Assembly (NCBI GenBank): GCA_030530485.1 | Contig: JAUMUX010000001.1 | Span: forward strand, 62,001-126,000 | Source of the DNA: a bacterium | GTDB taxonomy: Bacteria > Patescibacteriota > Saccharimonadia > Saccharimonadales > Saccharimonadaceae | Direction of reading: 5' to 3' | DNA: 64,000 bases | In this document: piece after piece, positions 14,616 through 22,406 of the stretch | How positions within the stretch are numbered: position 1 is the first letter of the stretch | Layout: each line of letters opens with the position of its first letter | Translations under genes and position numbers: made by a program | The notes under the pieces: generated by a model | Databases searched by the model: none | The model's input: the letters and a program-made list of their open reading frames with translations, nothing else | What the model was told of the DNA's origin: nothing

Positions 14616-14686
14616 CCACACCTCGCTCAGCAGTCCAATAACCGCCCAGATGCTTGCAATTTTCTCAAAAACCGTATAATACAAAA

Positions 14687-14846
14687 TGTTATCTCAGAAG
14701 ATAAATGTTTTCTGAGATAAAGTAAAAACTCAATGATAGGTGGTCCTCATTGAGTTTGAAGATTTCTTTTTTATAAGTTCAGCCTTAACGGTTACAATAT
14801 TAGAGGCTAACATGTACTATGTCACCGCTTTTTGCGGTGATTTTTT
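14687..14846 (+). ncRNA. Candidate structured non-coding RNA, about 160 nt
   Basis: A promoter-like TTGCAA (14654-14659) and TATAAT (14675-14680) precede a series of hairpins. These are: a perfect 11-bp stem 14689-14699/14710-14720, another perfect 11-bp stem 14726-14736/14747-14757, a possible AGCCT/AGGCT stem near 14784-14808, and a textbook terminator (7-bp stem 14822-14828/14834-14840 plus T-run). No open reading frame of note lies within. Both neighbours are on the opposite strand. I recognise no known family. Confidence 0.55.
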
Positions 14847-14877
14847 CTTTTGAGGGTTATCCCGATGTTTTAAATGA

Positions 14878-15333
14878 TTAACGTTTAGCGAGTTGCCTCG
14901 AGGAGCTAGCTTCATTTCTACGGAATACTATAAATGTATAAATGGCAACGATAGGGATTGTTATCATTGATGAACCATCTGATAAGATTGTATTTATAAT
15001 ATTGCCGTGGTGTAGAATAGACCAATTTCGAATAATAAAGTCTGGAATTCGCAAGAATGTAAATAATATTAAAATCTTACTAAGAGTCTTAGCGACACTT
15101 AAATAGTCATTTTTTCTAATGATACTCGGTAGGATTGATAAGAAATATATTATAATCGCCATCTGTAGCGTACTATATAAAAAATGACTCCAGCCTGCAA
15201 AAGTTAACCCCGTGCTACTATCCATAAAACTAGTTGTTTTATCACCAGTCCATAAGACGAAATGGGTACAGACATTTATAAAAATTGAGGCTGTTGAGGA
15301 AAAGCCAATACGCCAAAACTGAGTTTTATCCAA
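14878..15333 (-). CDS. Multi-pass membrane protein of unknown function
   Basis: A 151-residue product with about four hydrophobic helices (around residues 14-30, 50-70, 85-102 and 122-140) and a basic C-terminus. No family was recognised. The start is uncertain. This TTG is the first conventional start, but the frame stays open upstream to about 15443 and encodes further hydrophobic sequence. An ATG with a good ribosome site near 15450 is followed immediately by a stop. The gene may therefore be 5'-truncated or frameshifted from a longer membrane protein. Confidence 0.5.
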   Translation of the reverse strand: MDKTQFWRIGFSSTASIFINVCTHFVLWTGDKTTSFMDSSTGLTFAGWSHFLYSTLQMAIIIYFLSILPSIIRKNDYLSVAKTLSKILILFTFLRIPDFIIRNWSILHHGNIINTILSDGSSMITIPIVAIYTFIVFRRNEASSSRQLAKR

Positions 15334-15505
15334 TTTCGTAAGAGCACTCGGAATTGCACTCCAGAATAGCAGATTGAAAAAAGTTAGTAGAATCGTATCC
15401 CCGATTAAGATGCTAGTATAATTAATAAGTAGATAGCTTTGTTACTTACATTATCCTCCACGCTTTCATTTAGTGTTGTATCGTATTCGAGGCGAGGAAA
15501 TTCAA

Positions 15506-15871
15506 TCAGAGCCGTTCAATCATTTCAAGTAATCGGCGCGGCATAACTTCGGATTTAATAAAGTATCCGTCGGCGATTTTGAGCAAATTTTCTTTTTCTT
15601 CGCTATTGTGCTGGAAATTAGTCATAAAAATCACTTTGGTGTTTTTCGAATTGGGCGATTTTTTTCGAAACTCCTCAATAATCTCGTTCCCACGCTTTTC
15701 GGGCAGCATAATATCAACCAAAATCAAATCGTAAGGCTTATTGAGCGCCATCACCAGCCCGTCGTTGCCGTCAACCACCCAATCAACGTTATAATTCGCC
15801 GTTTTGAGACTGCGAACATACATTTCGCCAATAAATCGGTCGTCTTCGATAACCAAAATTTCTTTTATCAT
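15506..15871 (-). CDS. Single-domain response regulator (CheY-like)
   Basis: A 121-residue receiver domain with the acidic pair E9-D10 (IEDD), the phosphoacceptor D53 in LILVDIMLP, the T/S switch in VIFMTN and the conserved lysine in YFIKS. No output domain is attached, so it should act by protein-protein contact. Its start overlaps the stop of the upstream histidine kinase by 1 nt, making the two an operon and likely cognate partners. Confidence 0.88.
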   Translation of the reverse strand: MIKEILVIEDDRFIGEMYVRSLKTANYNVDWVVDGNDGLVMALNKPYDLILVDIMLPEKRGNEIIEEFRKKSPNSKNTKVIFMTNFQHNSEEKENLLKIADGYFIKSEVMPRRLLEMIERL

Positions 15872-17331
15872 TAGAAAACCCTACCGTGATTTTTAATTTG
15901 CGCGCTGGGCAACTGCGAAATCTCTGAAAGTTTGGCGTAAATTGGTATCGAGAGCGTAAAGTTCGAGCCTTTCCCTTCCACGCTTTTCGCCGAAATTTTA
16001 CCCTTCATTTTTTCGATAATCGCTTTCGAAATATAAAGCCCAATGCCGCTTCCCGCCACGGTTTCGCGGCTGCGATGGCTGCGGAAAAACTTAGTGAAAA
16101 TGTTATTTACCACATTTTCGGGCATCCCAATTCCGTAATCTTCAACATGAACATCCACGAAAGCGCCGTTTTCTTCCGCCCAAATTTTCACCATTCCGCC
16201 GTCGCTACTATATTTTATGGCGTTATCCACCAGATTGATAATCACCTCGCTGGCGCCGTAAATATCTGTGCCAACAGTGGGCAAATTATGCGGAAGGTTG
16301 ATTTGCAGGTTGCGATTTTGCGAACTGGCGCGCACGGTGATGTCTTCAGAAATTGAGTCGAAAATCTCCGAAATTTCGTGTTCTTCAAGCGAAAATTCCA
16401 AGCGGTCTTGGTCGAATTTCGCCACGTTGAGAATGTTGTTGATATAGCCGTTGAGCTTATTTGAAGAAACAATCAGCCGCGTAAAAAGCTCGCGCTGCTC
16501 ATCGCTAAGCAGTCCGCTGAGCTCCATACTCAAAATATCCAAATAGCCGCGAATAATGGTAATCGGCCCGCGAATTTCGTGCGCCGCAAAGGCAAAGAAA
16601 TTCAAGTCGCTTTCTTCGCGCTCATAATTGGCGGTTTTATCGATGAAATAAATCAAAATATCGTTTTCGAATTGCTTTTCGAAAAACACCACGATGTCGT
16701 AAAGCCTTTGATTCTCGGGTGTGTCGGCAATATTCGAGACGCGCTCCCAAACTTTCGAATCGCGAATTTTACGCTGGCGGGCTTCTTCAATCCACGTGGC
16801 GATTTCATCAACTTTATTTTTGCGCAACTTCGAAAAATTCACCGCATTATGCTTGAACACGATTTTATTTTCAGTATTCAAAACCGCAAAACCGAGCTTG
16901 GAATTGCGCATAATTTCGGGAATGGATTTGATTTGCGAGAACTTTAGCGCGGGCGATTTTTCGTTTTTATTTTCAGGCTCATAATCCAGCGCGTAGATGA
17001 ATTTCAAAACTTCGCTAAAACCGCTATTGCCGTATTTTTCGGCGTGCGGGTTGGGGATTTTTTCGGGAGTAATTTTATTCGAAATGCCAAAAATCACTTT
17101 CGAAAGGTCGAGCTGCGGTTTCGAAATTCGGCGAAAAACTAGCATTTGCAAAATCGTCAGCCCGATGATGGTGGCGCTAAAAATCCAGAAAATTCGATTT
17201 TCAATTCCGATAAAATAACCCGCCACAATTAGCGAAAAAATACTCGAAAAAAGCAAAATAAAATAAAACGAACTGATTGATTTTCGAAAAAAATAATAGT
17301 ATTTTCGAATCTTGGAAGGGTCGTAATTCAT
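15871..17331 (-). CDS. Membrane sensor histidine kinase
   Basis: A 486-residue kinase. Two transmembrane helices (about residues 20-40 and 46-66) with almost no external loop suggest sensing within the membrane or cytoplasm. A PAS-like region (about 140-235) follows, then the HisKA domain with phosphorylated H251 in FAAHEIRGP, and a HATPase domain with the N box (LVDNAIKY), G1 (DYGIGMP) and G2 (GSGIGLYI). It pairs with the overlapping single-domain response regulator downstream. The signal is unknown. Confidence 0.88.
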   Translation of the reverse strand: MNYDPSKIRKYYYFFRKSISSFYFILLFSSIFSLIVAGYFIGIENRIFWIFSATIIGLTILQMLVFRRISKPQLDLSKVIFGISNKITPEKIPNPHAEKYGNSGFSEVLKFIYALDYEPENKNEKSPALKFSQIKSIPEIMRNSKLGFAVLNTENKIVFKHNAVNFSKLRKNKVDEIATWIEEARQRKIRDSKVWERVSNIADTPENQRLYDIVVFFEKQFENDILIYFIDKTANYEREESDLNFFAFAAHEIRGPITIIRGYLDILSMELSGLLSDEQRELFTRLIVSSNKLNGYINNILNVAKFDQDRLEFSLEEHEISEIFDSISEDITVRASSQNRNLQINLPHNLPTVGTDIYGASEVIINLVDNAIKYSSDGGMVKIWAEENGAFVDVHVEDYGIGMPENVVNNIFTKFFRSHRSRETVAGSGIGLYISKAIIEKMKGKISAKSVEGKGSNFTLSIPIYAKLSEISQLPSAQIKNHGRVF

Positions 17332-17368
17332 AAAGATATTTTAACCGATTTTAAGGAAAAGCGCAAGC

Positions 17369-18442
17369 TTATTGGTAAGAGATTATTCCGCGGTCGTTTG
17401 GCACGGCAACCAGCCAAGTTTGACCCCTGTTGAGCTTGACGTCTTCGCCATTTGCGTTCTTTAATTTTAGCGGCGCACTTTCGCTCTCTTTTTGCCAAGT
17501 TGCAACTTCGGCGTTGCCATCGCGAAAAATTACCGCCGCGCCCGAGCCGATAGTTGAATAATAATTATGCAAACCGTCTGCGCCAAGCGTCATATCCATC
17601 TTTAGCGCGACCACATTTTTTGGCAAAATATACCCCTTTTCGCGGTCTAAATGCGCCGCTCCAGCTTGCCCGCGAGAATAGCAATTACACTCGCCGTTGT
17701 AATTATAAAAAGTGTTATATTGCGCACCACTCAGCACAATCTGGATTTGGCTGGCGTTGGGACTTTCACTTTTCGAATCTTCTTTAAAAGCGAAACCTTC
17801 GAAATTCGAATTATTCCAACCTTGCGAGCGACCGTGATTGGCCAAATTTTCGAAAGTGGTATAAACATTGTGCGGCGCGCGGCGGTCGGAGGCTCGCCAA
17901 TATAAACCCGCCAAACGGAATTGGTCGAGGTCGCGGTGGCTGCCATCACGCACTCGAGCCAAAGCGTCGCCAGAGCCGCCAACGTGGGCGATTCCAGCGT
18001 CAAAGCCACTCACCCAATCTAAATAATAAGTGCGAAGACTGCGCACTGGGCCGATTAAATCTGGGTGATTTTGCTGATAAAGCGCCAAAAAGCGAGTAAT
18101 TCCGCCTTCAGCGATTGCTTCAAAAACCACCTCCGCCTCGGCTAAACCCGATTGCGGACGGGCATTTGGCGAATTTTCAATCATCACGCCAATCACGGGC
18201 GCGTTCACTTTTTCTGCCGAATCCACTTCCAAGCCAGAAAGTGCCGCGTAATATTTGGTCGGCTGAGAATCTTGCTCAGGCTTTTTCTCTTCGGCTTTCG
18301 AAATTTCAGGCTCAGGCTTTTTCGATTTCGAAAAATAGAAAAAAGCGCCCAATGCGCCCGCAAAAACGACAATCAGCCCGCCGCTCAAGATTAAAATTTG
18401 CTTTTTTGTGAGTTTTTTGAATCTTAGCGCCAACTTTTTCAT
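17369..18442 (-). CDS. DUF3048 (YerB-like) membrane-anchored protein
   Basis: A 357-residue protein. One N-terminal transmembrane helix (about residues 17-37) is followed by a charged linker and a two-part DUF3048 domain, recognised by GVMIENSPNARPQSGL, EGGITRFLALYQ, GPVRSLRTYYLDW and APHNVYT. It should lie outside the membrane. The family has no proven function, but Bacillus YerB-type proteins are lipoproteins and a peptidoglycan-related role is suspected. The start follows TATAAT by 6 nt. Confidence 0.8.
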   Translation of the reverse strand: MKKLALRFKKLTKKQILILSGGLIVVFAGALGAFFYFSKSKKPEPEISKAEEKKPEQDSQPTKYYAALSGLEVDSAEKVNAPVIGVMIENSPNARPQSGLAEAEVVFEAIAEGGITRFLALYQQNHPDLIGPVRSLRTYYLDWVSGFDAGIAHVGGSGDALARVRDGSHRDLDQFRLAGLYWRASDRRAPHNVYTTFENLANHGRSQGWNNSNFEGFAFKEDSKSESPNASQIQIVLSGAQYNTFYNYNGECNCYSRGQAGAAHLDREKGYILPKNVVALKMDMTLGADGLHNYYSTIGSGAAVIFRDGNAEVATWQKESESAPLKLKNANGEDVKLNRGQTWLVAVPNDRGIISYQ

Positions 18443-18448
18443 ACTTCG

Positions 18449-18454
18449 ATTATA
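18449..18454 (-). promoter_or_regulatory. -10 box of the DUF3048 gene
   Basis: TATAAT, 6 nt from the ATG at 18442; leaderless geometry. Confidence 0.55.
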
Positions 18455-18473
18455 ACGCTAATGCTCAAAAATA

Positions 18474-19292
18474 TCAATCCGAAACGGCGCCAGTAATGGC
18501 GGCTTGGGCGGGTTGGCTGGGGTTCCAGATTTGCCAAACGGCGAGGCGCGCGGCAGTTTCACCGCTCCAAAGGCGAATTGGCGAAATTTTACCTCTGGAA
18601 ATCGGCGCGTTGGCAGGGTTTGAAAACACTTCGCCATTTTTTGCAATCACCAGATTTTCGGCGTGAAAAGTGATAATTTCGGAAGGATAAGTGAGTGTGA
18701 ATTTGTGAATCGTTTCGGCGAGATTGGCAAGATTCATTGAAAAAGTGAGGATTTTGGGGTAAAAAACGGTTGAGAAGATTTTTTGAAGTTGGGCAAAACT
18801 CGCCAAAAGCGTGATGTTTTCTTTTTCTAAAATTTGTGCTGAAGAATTGAGCAGAATATCCGCCGCGTCGCGCGCGATAAAAATCGGCTTTTCGCTTTGC
18901 AAAATAAACCGCTCGAAAAGAATTGCGGTTTCGGAATTTTGATTAGTGTCGCCGATGAATAAAATTGAATCCGCCCATTCTTCGCCCGCCGTCAAAAACG
19001 AAAACGCAAGGCTGCTGAAGCCGCCCGATTTATTGCTGGGCGCGTAAGTTATGTCGGTGGATTTTTCGATTTTGAGCACTTTCCGCAAGCTATCGGGCGC
19101 CAAAATTCGCACTTCGCCCGCCCCTGTTTTGAGCGCGGTTTCATAAGCCAGCGCCAGCGCGCGAAATTGCGTGGCTTGCCCGCCGACAATCAGGATTTTC
19201 CCGGCGTGATTTTTTTGCTCGGGTCGATTCCACTCGATTTCTGGAAAGAGTAATTTTTCAGATTGAACCCGCCAAAAATCAAACATTTTCAC
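18474..19292 (-). CDS. NAD(P)HX dehydratase-like protein (ribokinase fold)
   Basis: A 272-residue protein resembling the C-terminal half of the YjeF/NnrD family, which repairs hydrated NADH or NADPH using ADP or ATP. The N-terminal region has GKILIVGG and an A-x-x-T-G-A-G-E segment as in the family, and the C-terminal half has the order expected of a ribokinase-like fold. The usual GTGDxL catalytic loop is not clear (GETAARLAVWQIWNPS in its place), so activity is uncertain. The start overlaps the xthA end by 14 nt, suggesting co-transcription. Confidence 0.55.
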   Translation of the reverse strand: MKMFDFWRVQSEKLLFPEIEWNRPEQKNHAGKILIVGGQATQFRALALAYETALKTGAGEVRILAPDSLRKVLKIEKSTDITYAPSNKSGGFSSLAFSFLTAGEEWADSILFIGDTNQNSETAILFERFILQSEKPIFIARDAADILLNSSAQILEKENITLLASFAQLQKIFSTVFYPKILTFSMNLANLAETIHKFTLTYPSEIITFHAENLVIAKNGEVFSNPANAPISRGKISPIRLWSGETAARLAVWQIWNPSQPAQAAITGAVSD

Positions 19293-20172
19293 TCCATTCT
19301 ATCGAGACTGGGCAGTGGTCGCTGCCCATAATTTCGGGGTGAATTTTGGCTTCAATTTTAGCATTTTGCGCATTTTTCGAAAGCAAAAAATAATCAATCC
19401 GCCAGCCAACATTGCGCTCGCGCGACTTGGCAAAATGGCTCCACCAAGTGTAAAGTTCGGGCTGATTTGGGTGTTGATTTCGAAAAATATCTTCGAATTC
19501 GAAAGCTAAAAATTTCGAAAATCCCGCGCGTTCTTCGTCGGTAAAGCCGTGTTTTCCGCGGTTTGCTTTGGGGTTTGCGAGGTCGATTTCTTGGTGCGCA
19601 ACGTTTAAATCGCCGCAAAAGAAAACGGGCGCCTGAGCAAAATTTGCCTTTTCGAAAGCTGGCTGATTTTCGAAAATCTCACTTTCTTCGAAATCATTTT
19701 TCGAAAATTCGCCCTTCTCTAAACCTTTGGCAAAATCCAAAAAAGCGGCGTCCCATTTTTCGCGCAAAGCCAAGCGGCTCAAATCGTTTTTGGTGTTGGG
19801 CGTATAAACGGTGAGCAGCCAAAAATCGCCAAAAAACGCCGCGCAAATGCGCCCTTCGGTGCTGGCGTCGCCGAATTGGTCGGTGAGTTGGTATTTTTCA
19901 CGCAGGTTTTTGGTGAAGTTTTTCAAAACAATCTGCGGCTTGATTTTGCTCCAGATGGCTGTGCCCGCGTAGCCTTTGCGCTCGGCGTGAGAATAAAATT
20001 TGAAATATTCGGGGTATTTTTCTTCGAATCGCTCTTTCGAAATCTGACTGGCGTCGATTTTTATCTCTTGAAAACAGACAATATCGGGATTTTTTTGCGC
20101 GAAAAATTCAGCCAAAAGACCTTTCTTTTCGACTGCTCGAATACCGTTGACGTTCCAAGAAAAGATTTTCAT
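19279..20172 (-). CDS. xthA: Exodeoxyribonuclease III (AP endonuclease)
   Basis: A 297-residue enzyme of the exonuclease-endonuclease-phosphatase superfamily, acting on abasic sites and 3' ends in base-excision repair. Motifs in order: FSWNVNGIRA with N7, catalytic E36 in CFQEIKID, the VYTPN strand, GDLNVAH, the W-R-I-D-Y-F block and the terminal GSDHCPV with the catalytic Asp-His pair. The start at 20172 puts the SWNVNG motif at the N-terminus as in the family. An upstream extension is out of character and overlaps smpB. It begins 1 nt after the smpB stop, so the two are an operon. Confidence 0.93.
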   Translation of the reverse strand: MKIFSWNVNGIRAVEKKGLLAEFFAQKNPDIVCFQEIKIDASQISKERFEEKYPEYFKFYSHAERKGYAGTAIWSKIKPQIVLKNFTKNLREKYQLTDQFGDASTEGRICAAFFGDFWLLTVYTPNTKNDLSRLALREKWDAAFLDFAKGLEKGEFSKNDFEESEIFENQPAFEKANFAQAPVFFCGDLNVAHQEIDLANPKANRGKHGFTDEERAGFSKFLAFEFEDIFRNQHPNQPELYTWWSHFAKSRERNVGWRIDYFLLSKNAQNAKIEAKIHPEIMGSDHCPVSIEWSENV

Positions 20173-20173
20173 T

Positions 20174-20653
20174 TTACCACCTTTTGAGTAATTTTGCGTT
20201 TTCACGCTCGGCTTGGCGGCGCTTGATAGTTTCGCGTTTGTCGTGGAGTTTTTTACCTTTACCCAGCGCGATGACGATTTTAATAAAGCGACCTTCGGCG
20301 AGAATTTTGAGCGGCACAATCGTAAAACCAGCCTGCTTTTGAGCGGCAAAATCGTTGATTTGCTTGCGTGTCGCGAGAAGCTTTTTGGGGCTGGTGTCGA
20401 TTTCGTCGCTTTTTTGCGCGCCCTGCCCTTGATTTTTGAGCGAAAAGCTGGCGTTATTGAGCCAAAGCTCGGCGCCTTTTTTGCCGTTGCGTAAAGTGAC
20501 GAACGCGCCTTTCAGGCTCACGCGCCCATCGCGCACCGCTCGCACTTCCACGCCGCGCAAACTCATTCCCGCCACGATTTCTTCGCCCAATTCATAATCA
20601 AACCGCGCACGGCGATTGACGATATTTTGAGCAGAAGTTTTGGCCTTTTTCAT
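20174..20653 (-). CDS. smpB: SsrA-binding protein SmpB
   Basis: A 159-residue tmRNA partner that rescues stalled ribosomes. The beta-barrel core shows NRRARFDYEL, the G-x-E-V-x-x-x-R block and the C-terminal helix KKLHDKRETIKRR, whose tail enters the mRNA channel. Length matches the family. TATAAT lies 6 nt before the ATG. The tmRNA gene itself was not found in the window. Confidence 0.95.
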   Translation of the reverse strand: MKKAKTSAQNIVNRRARFDYELGEEIVAGMSLRGVEVRAVRDGRVSLKGAFVTLRNGKKGAELWLNNASFSLKNQGQGAQKSDEIDTSPKKLLATRKQINDFAAQKQAGFTIVPLKILAEGRFIKIVIALGKGKKLHDKRETIKRRQAERENAKLLKRW

Positions 20654-20659
20654 TCTTCG

Positions 20660-20665
20660 ATTATA
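20660..20665 (-). promoter_or_regulatory. -10 box of smpB
   Basis: TATAAT, 6 nt from the ATG at 20653; leaderless geometry. Confidence 0.55.
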
Positions 20666-20708
20666 TCATTTTTGGCGAGCGTTTTCAAACTGGGCGTTTC
20701 GAAAAAGC

Positions 20709-21569
20709 TTAATTTATTCGCCATTCGTTGGCGCCGTTCGAAGAAATTATTCCTTTGATTTCGAGCATAGTTACGGCTTGGCTAAAATCGCTGGGTGATA
20801 TTTTCGAATTTTTGAGGATTTCTTCACCCTTTCGAACGCCTTTCGAAATTTGCTCAAGTATGGCGGTTTCGGCTGGTGTGTCGCCCTGAAGGAGCGAGGT
20901 TTGTTTTTCTTGCTTGGTTTTTGGAAAAAGAAAATCGATTAAATCTTGAATTTCGGCAAGCGGCTGGGCGCCTTGGCGGATTAGTTTGTTGCAGCCCGCC
21001 GAAAGCGGCGAAGTGATATTGCCAGGCACCGCGAAAATATCTTTTCCCTGCTCGAGCGCGTGGTTGGCGGTCGAAAGCGTCCCGCTGCGCGCGGCGGCTT
21101 CGACAATCACCACCACGTCAGCCAAGCCAGAAACGATACGGTTGCGCTCCAAAAACTGAAAGGGTAGCGGCGGCGTGCCTTCGGGATATTCGCTGATAAT
21201 CGCCCCGCCTGTTTCGAGGATTCGCTTTGCCATTGCGGCGTGCGAGCTCGGATAAGCCTTATCCACACCATTCGCCAAAACTGCCAGCGTAATTCCGCCC
21301 GCTTCCATCGCGGCGTTATGGGCAATTCCGTCAATCCCAAGCGCCATACCGCTCACCACAATTCCGCCATTACGAGCCACTTCGCTGGCGATTTTTTGAG
21401 CGATTTCTCGACCATAACTCGTAGGCTTGCGTGTTCCAATAATCGCCACCGTAGGAATTCGATTTTCTGGCAATTTACCTCGGTAGAAAAGTTTTTTCAC
21501 GGGTTGCGGAAAATGCTGCAAATCGGCAGTGTAAGGATGTTCCGCTGGAATAATTTCATTGATTTTCAT
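20709..21569 (-). CDS. dprA: DNA-processing protein DprA (natural competence)
   Basis: A 286-residue protein that loads RecA on incoming single-stranded DNA during transformation. The Rossmann-type DprA domain is clear: AIIGTRKPTSYG, VSGMALGIDGIAH, VLANGVDKAYPSSH, SEYPEGTPP, ERNRIVSGL and SGTLSTANHALEQGKDIFAVPGN. A small winged-helix (DML1-like) domain follows at about 225-286. Its presence supports natural DNA uptake, relevant to the over-abundant TTCGAA sites. Confidence 0.94.
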   Translation of the reverse strand: MKINEIIPAEHPYTADLQHFPQPVKKLFYRGKLPENRIPTVAIIGTRKPTSYGREIAQKIASEVARNGGIVVSGMALGIDGIAHNAAMEAGGITLAVLANGVDKAYPSSHAAMAKRILETGGAIISEYPEGTPPLPFQFLERNRIVSGLADVVVIVEAAARSGTLSTANHALEQGKDIFAVPGNITSPLSAGCNKLIRQGAQPLAEIQDLIDFLFPKTKQEKQTSLLQGDTPAETAILEQISKGVRKGEEILKNSKISPSDFSQAVTMLEIKGIISSNGANEWRIN

Positions 21570-21588
21570 AAAAAGTATGTTAAAAGTA

Positions 21589-21617
21589 TTGACTTATTTA
21601 ATAATTCGTGCTATTAT
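21589..21617 (+). promoter_or_regulatory. Forward promoter upstream of the 21.7-kb ncRNA
   Basis: TTGACT (21589-21594), a 17-nt gap, and TATTAT (21612-21617). A second -10-like TATAAT lies at 21682-21687. Either could start the RNA that ends at the terminator at 21885. Confidence 0.5.
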
Positions 21618-21692
21618 ATTGACAATTGATAAAATATAAAACGATTTTGTCAAAAGAACATATTACCTATTTGTTATAGTGTATAATATCCT

Positions 21693-21885
21693 ACTTTTGC
21701 ATCCTTTTCTTATCTCCCCCTCCTTTTCATTAGTAAGATATTATGCATAATAACCCCTTTGACCGGCGGACCCTTTGTTTGATTTGAGGTGGGTCTTAAG
21801 CTTCGAGAAATCGAGCCAGCAGATGGTGCGTCGAAGGGATAAAAGACCGCCTGAGCGATGCCCACCCGTGCTTAGGCGGTCTTTT
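21693..21885 (+). ncRNA. Candidate structured non-coding RNA near dprA, about 190 nt
   Basis: A TATAAT at 21682-21687 precedes an RNA without open frames. It can form GACCC/GGGTC (21769-21773/21791-21795), CTTCGA/TCGAAG (21801-21806/21831-21836) and a strong terminator AAAAGACCGCCT/AGGCGGTCTTTT (21841-21852/21874-21885). The terminator loop holds CCCACC (21861-21866), which can instead pair with GGTGGG (21788-21793), so a pseudoknot or a switch between two folds is possible. The 5' boundary is uncertain. The family was not recognised; it is neither tmRNA nor RNase P by eye. Confidence 0.55.
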
Positions 21886-21985
21886 ATTGTGATATAATAA
21901 CAAAATATTATCTTCAATTGTCAATGAGCTTATGTTAATAATTTCAATTCAAATTTTAGCATAAGCAGGTTATTTTTGCAAATGC

Positions 21986-22014
21986 TTGATTTTTTATAAA
22001 AGCTTTGATATAAT
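21986..22014 (+). promoter_or_regulatory. Promoter of tRNA-Gln
   Basis: TTGATT (21986-21991), a 17-nt gap, and TATAAT (22009-22014), about 12 nt upstream of the tRNA 5' end. Confidence 0.6.
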
Positions 22015-22026
22015 AGTTTTTGCCGT

Positions 22027-22101
22027 TGGGATGTCGCCAAGTGGTAAGGCACCAGGTTTTGGTCCTGGCATTCGGGGGTTCGAATCCCTCCATCCCAGCC
22101 A
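22027..22101 (+). tRNA. tRNA-Gln (anticodon TTG), CCA encoded
   Basis: A cloverleaf is readable: acceptor TGGGATG/CATCCCA (22027-22033/22091-22097), anticodon stem CCAGG/CCTGG with loop TTTTGGT giving anticodon TTG, T arm GGGGGTTCGAATCCCTC, discriminator G, and a genomic CCA at 22099-22101. The anticodon predicts Gln. Confidence 0.93.
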
Positions 22102-22117
22102 AATGAAATGATTACGT

Positions 22118-22150
22118 AAAAGACCGGTTCGCAAGACGGTCTTTTATTTT
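22118..22150 (+). terminator. Terminator after tRNA-Gln
   Basis: AAAAGACCG (22118-22126), loop, CGGTCTTTT (22137-22145), then T-rich. Confidence 0.75.
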
Positions 22151-22226
22151 GGCTTTACTCTTTGCGGATTTTATGATACAATTGATTGGAATCTTTATAT
22201 CAGTTTGTAATTTTGAAAGGAATAAA

Positions 22227-22364
22227 ATGGCTAAACATAAAAGTTGGCATGGCGCTGACCGCAAGCGTGCGCTAAAAGCGAAATTAAAGGTTGCAAAACG
22301 ACGCGAAGCAAAACGACGCGAACGAATTGCGGCAGCTTTGGCGGCAAAACTTGCGCAAAAATAA
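22227..22364 (+). CDS. Very small, highly basic protein (45 residues)
   Basis: A 45-residue protein almost entirely Lys, Arg and Ala (starting MAKHKSWHGADRKRALKAKL), predicted as one charged helix. It has a ribosome site GAAAGGA at 22215-22221 and a terminator after it. Composition resembles tiny ribosomal or nucleoid-associated proteins such as bTHX, but no family can be named. Longer upstream starts in the same frame lack a ribosome site and run into the tRNA terminator. Confidence 0.65.
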   Translation: MAKHKSWHGADRKRALKAKLKVAKRREAKRRERIAAALAAKLAQK

Positions 22365-22370
22365 TCTAAA

Positions 22371-22406
22371 AAACTCTCGAATTTAAATTTCGAGAGTTTT
22401 GTTTTT
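22371..22406 (+). terminator. Terminator after the small basic gene
   Basis: AAACTCTCGAA (22371-22381) pairs with TTCGAGAGTTT (22389-22399), followed by T-rich sequence. Confidence 0.7.

Noticed and set aside
14689-14757. Inverted repeats as insertion-sequence ends
   Set aside because: They form two local hairpins with 10-nt loops followed by a terminator, with no transposase; a structured RNA fits better.
18474-19292. Firm NnrD assignment
   Set aside because: The expected catalytic GTGDxL loop could not be found, so only a family-like call is given.
21693-21885. SRP RNA, tmRNA or RNase P RNA
   Set aside because: The conserved SRP tetraloop region, tmRNA 3' CCA end and RNase P core sequences were not seen; left as unassigned RNA.
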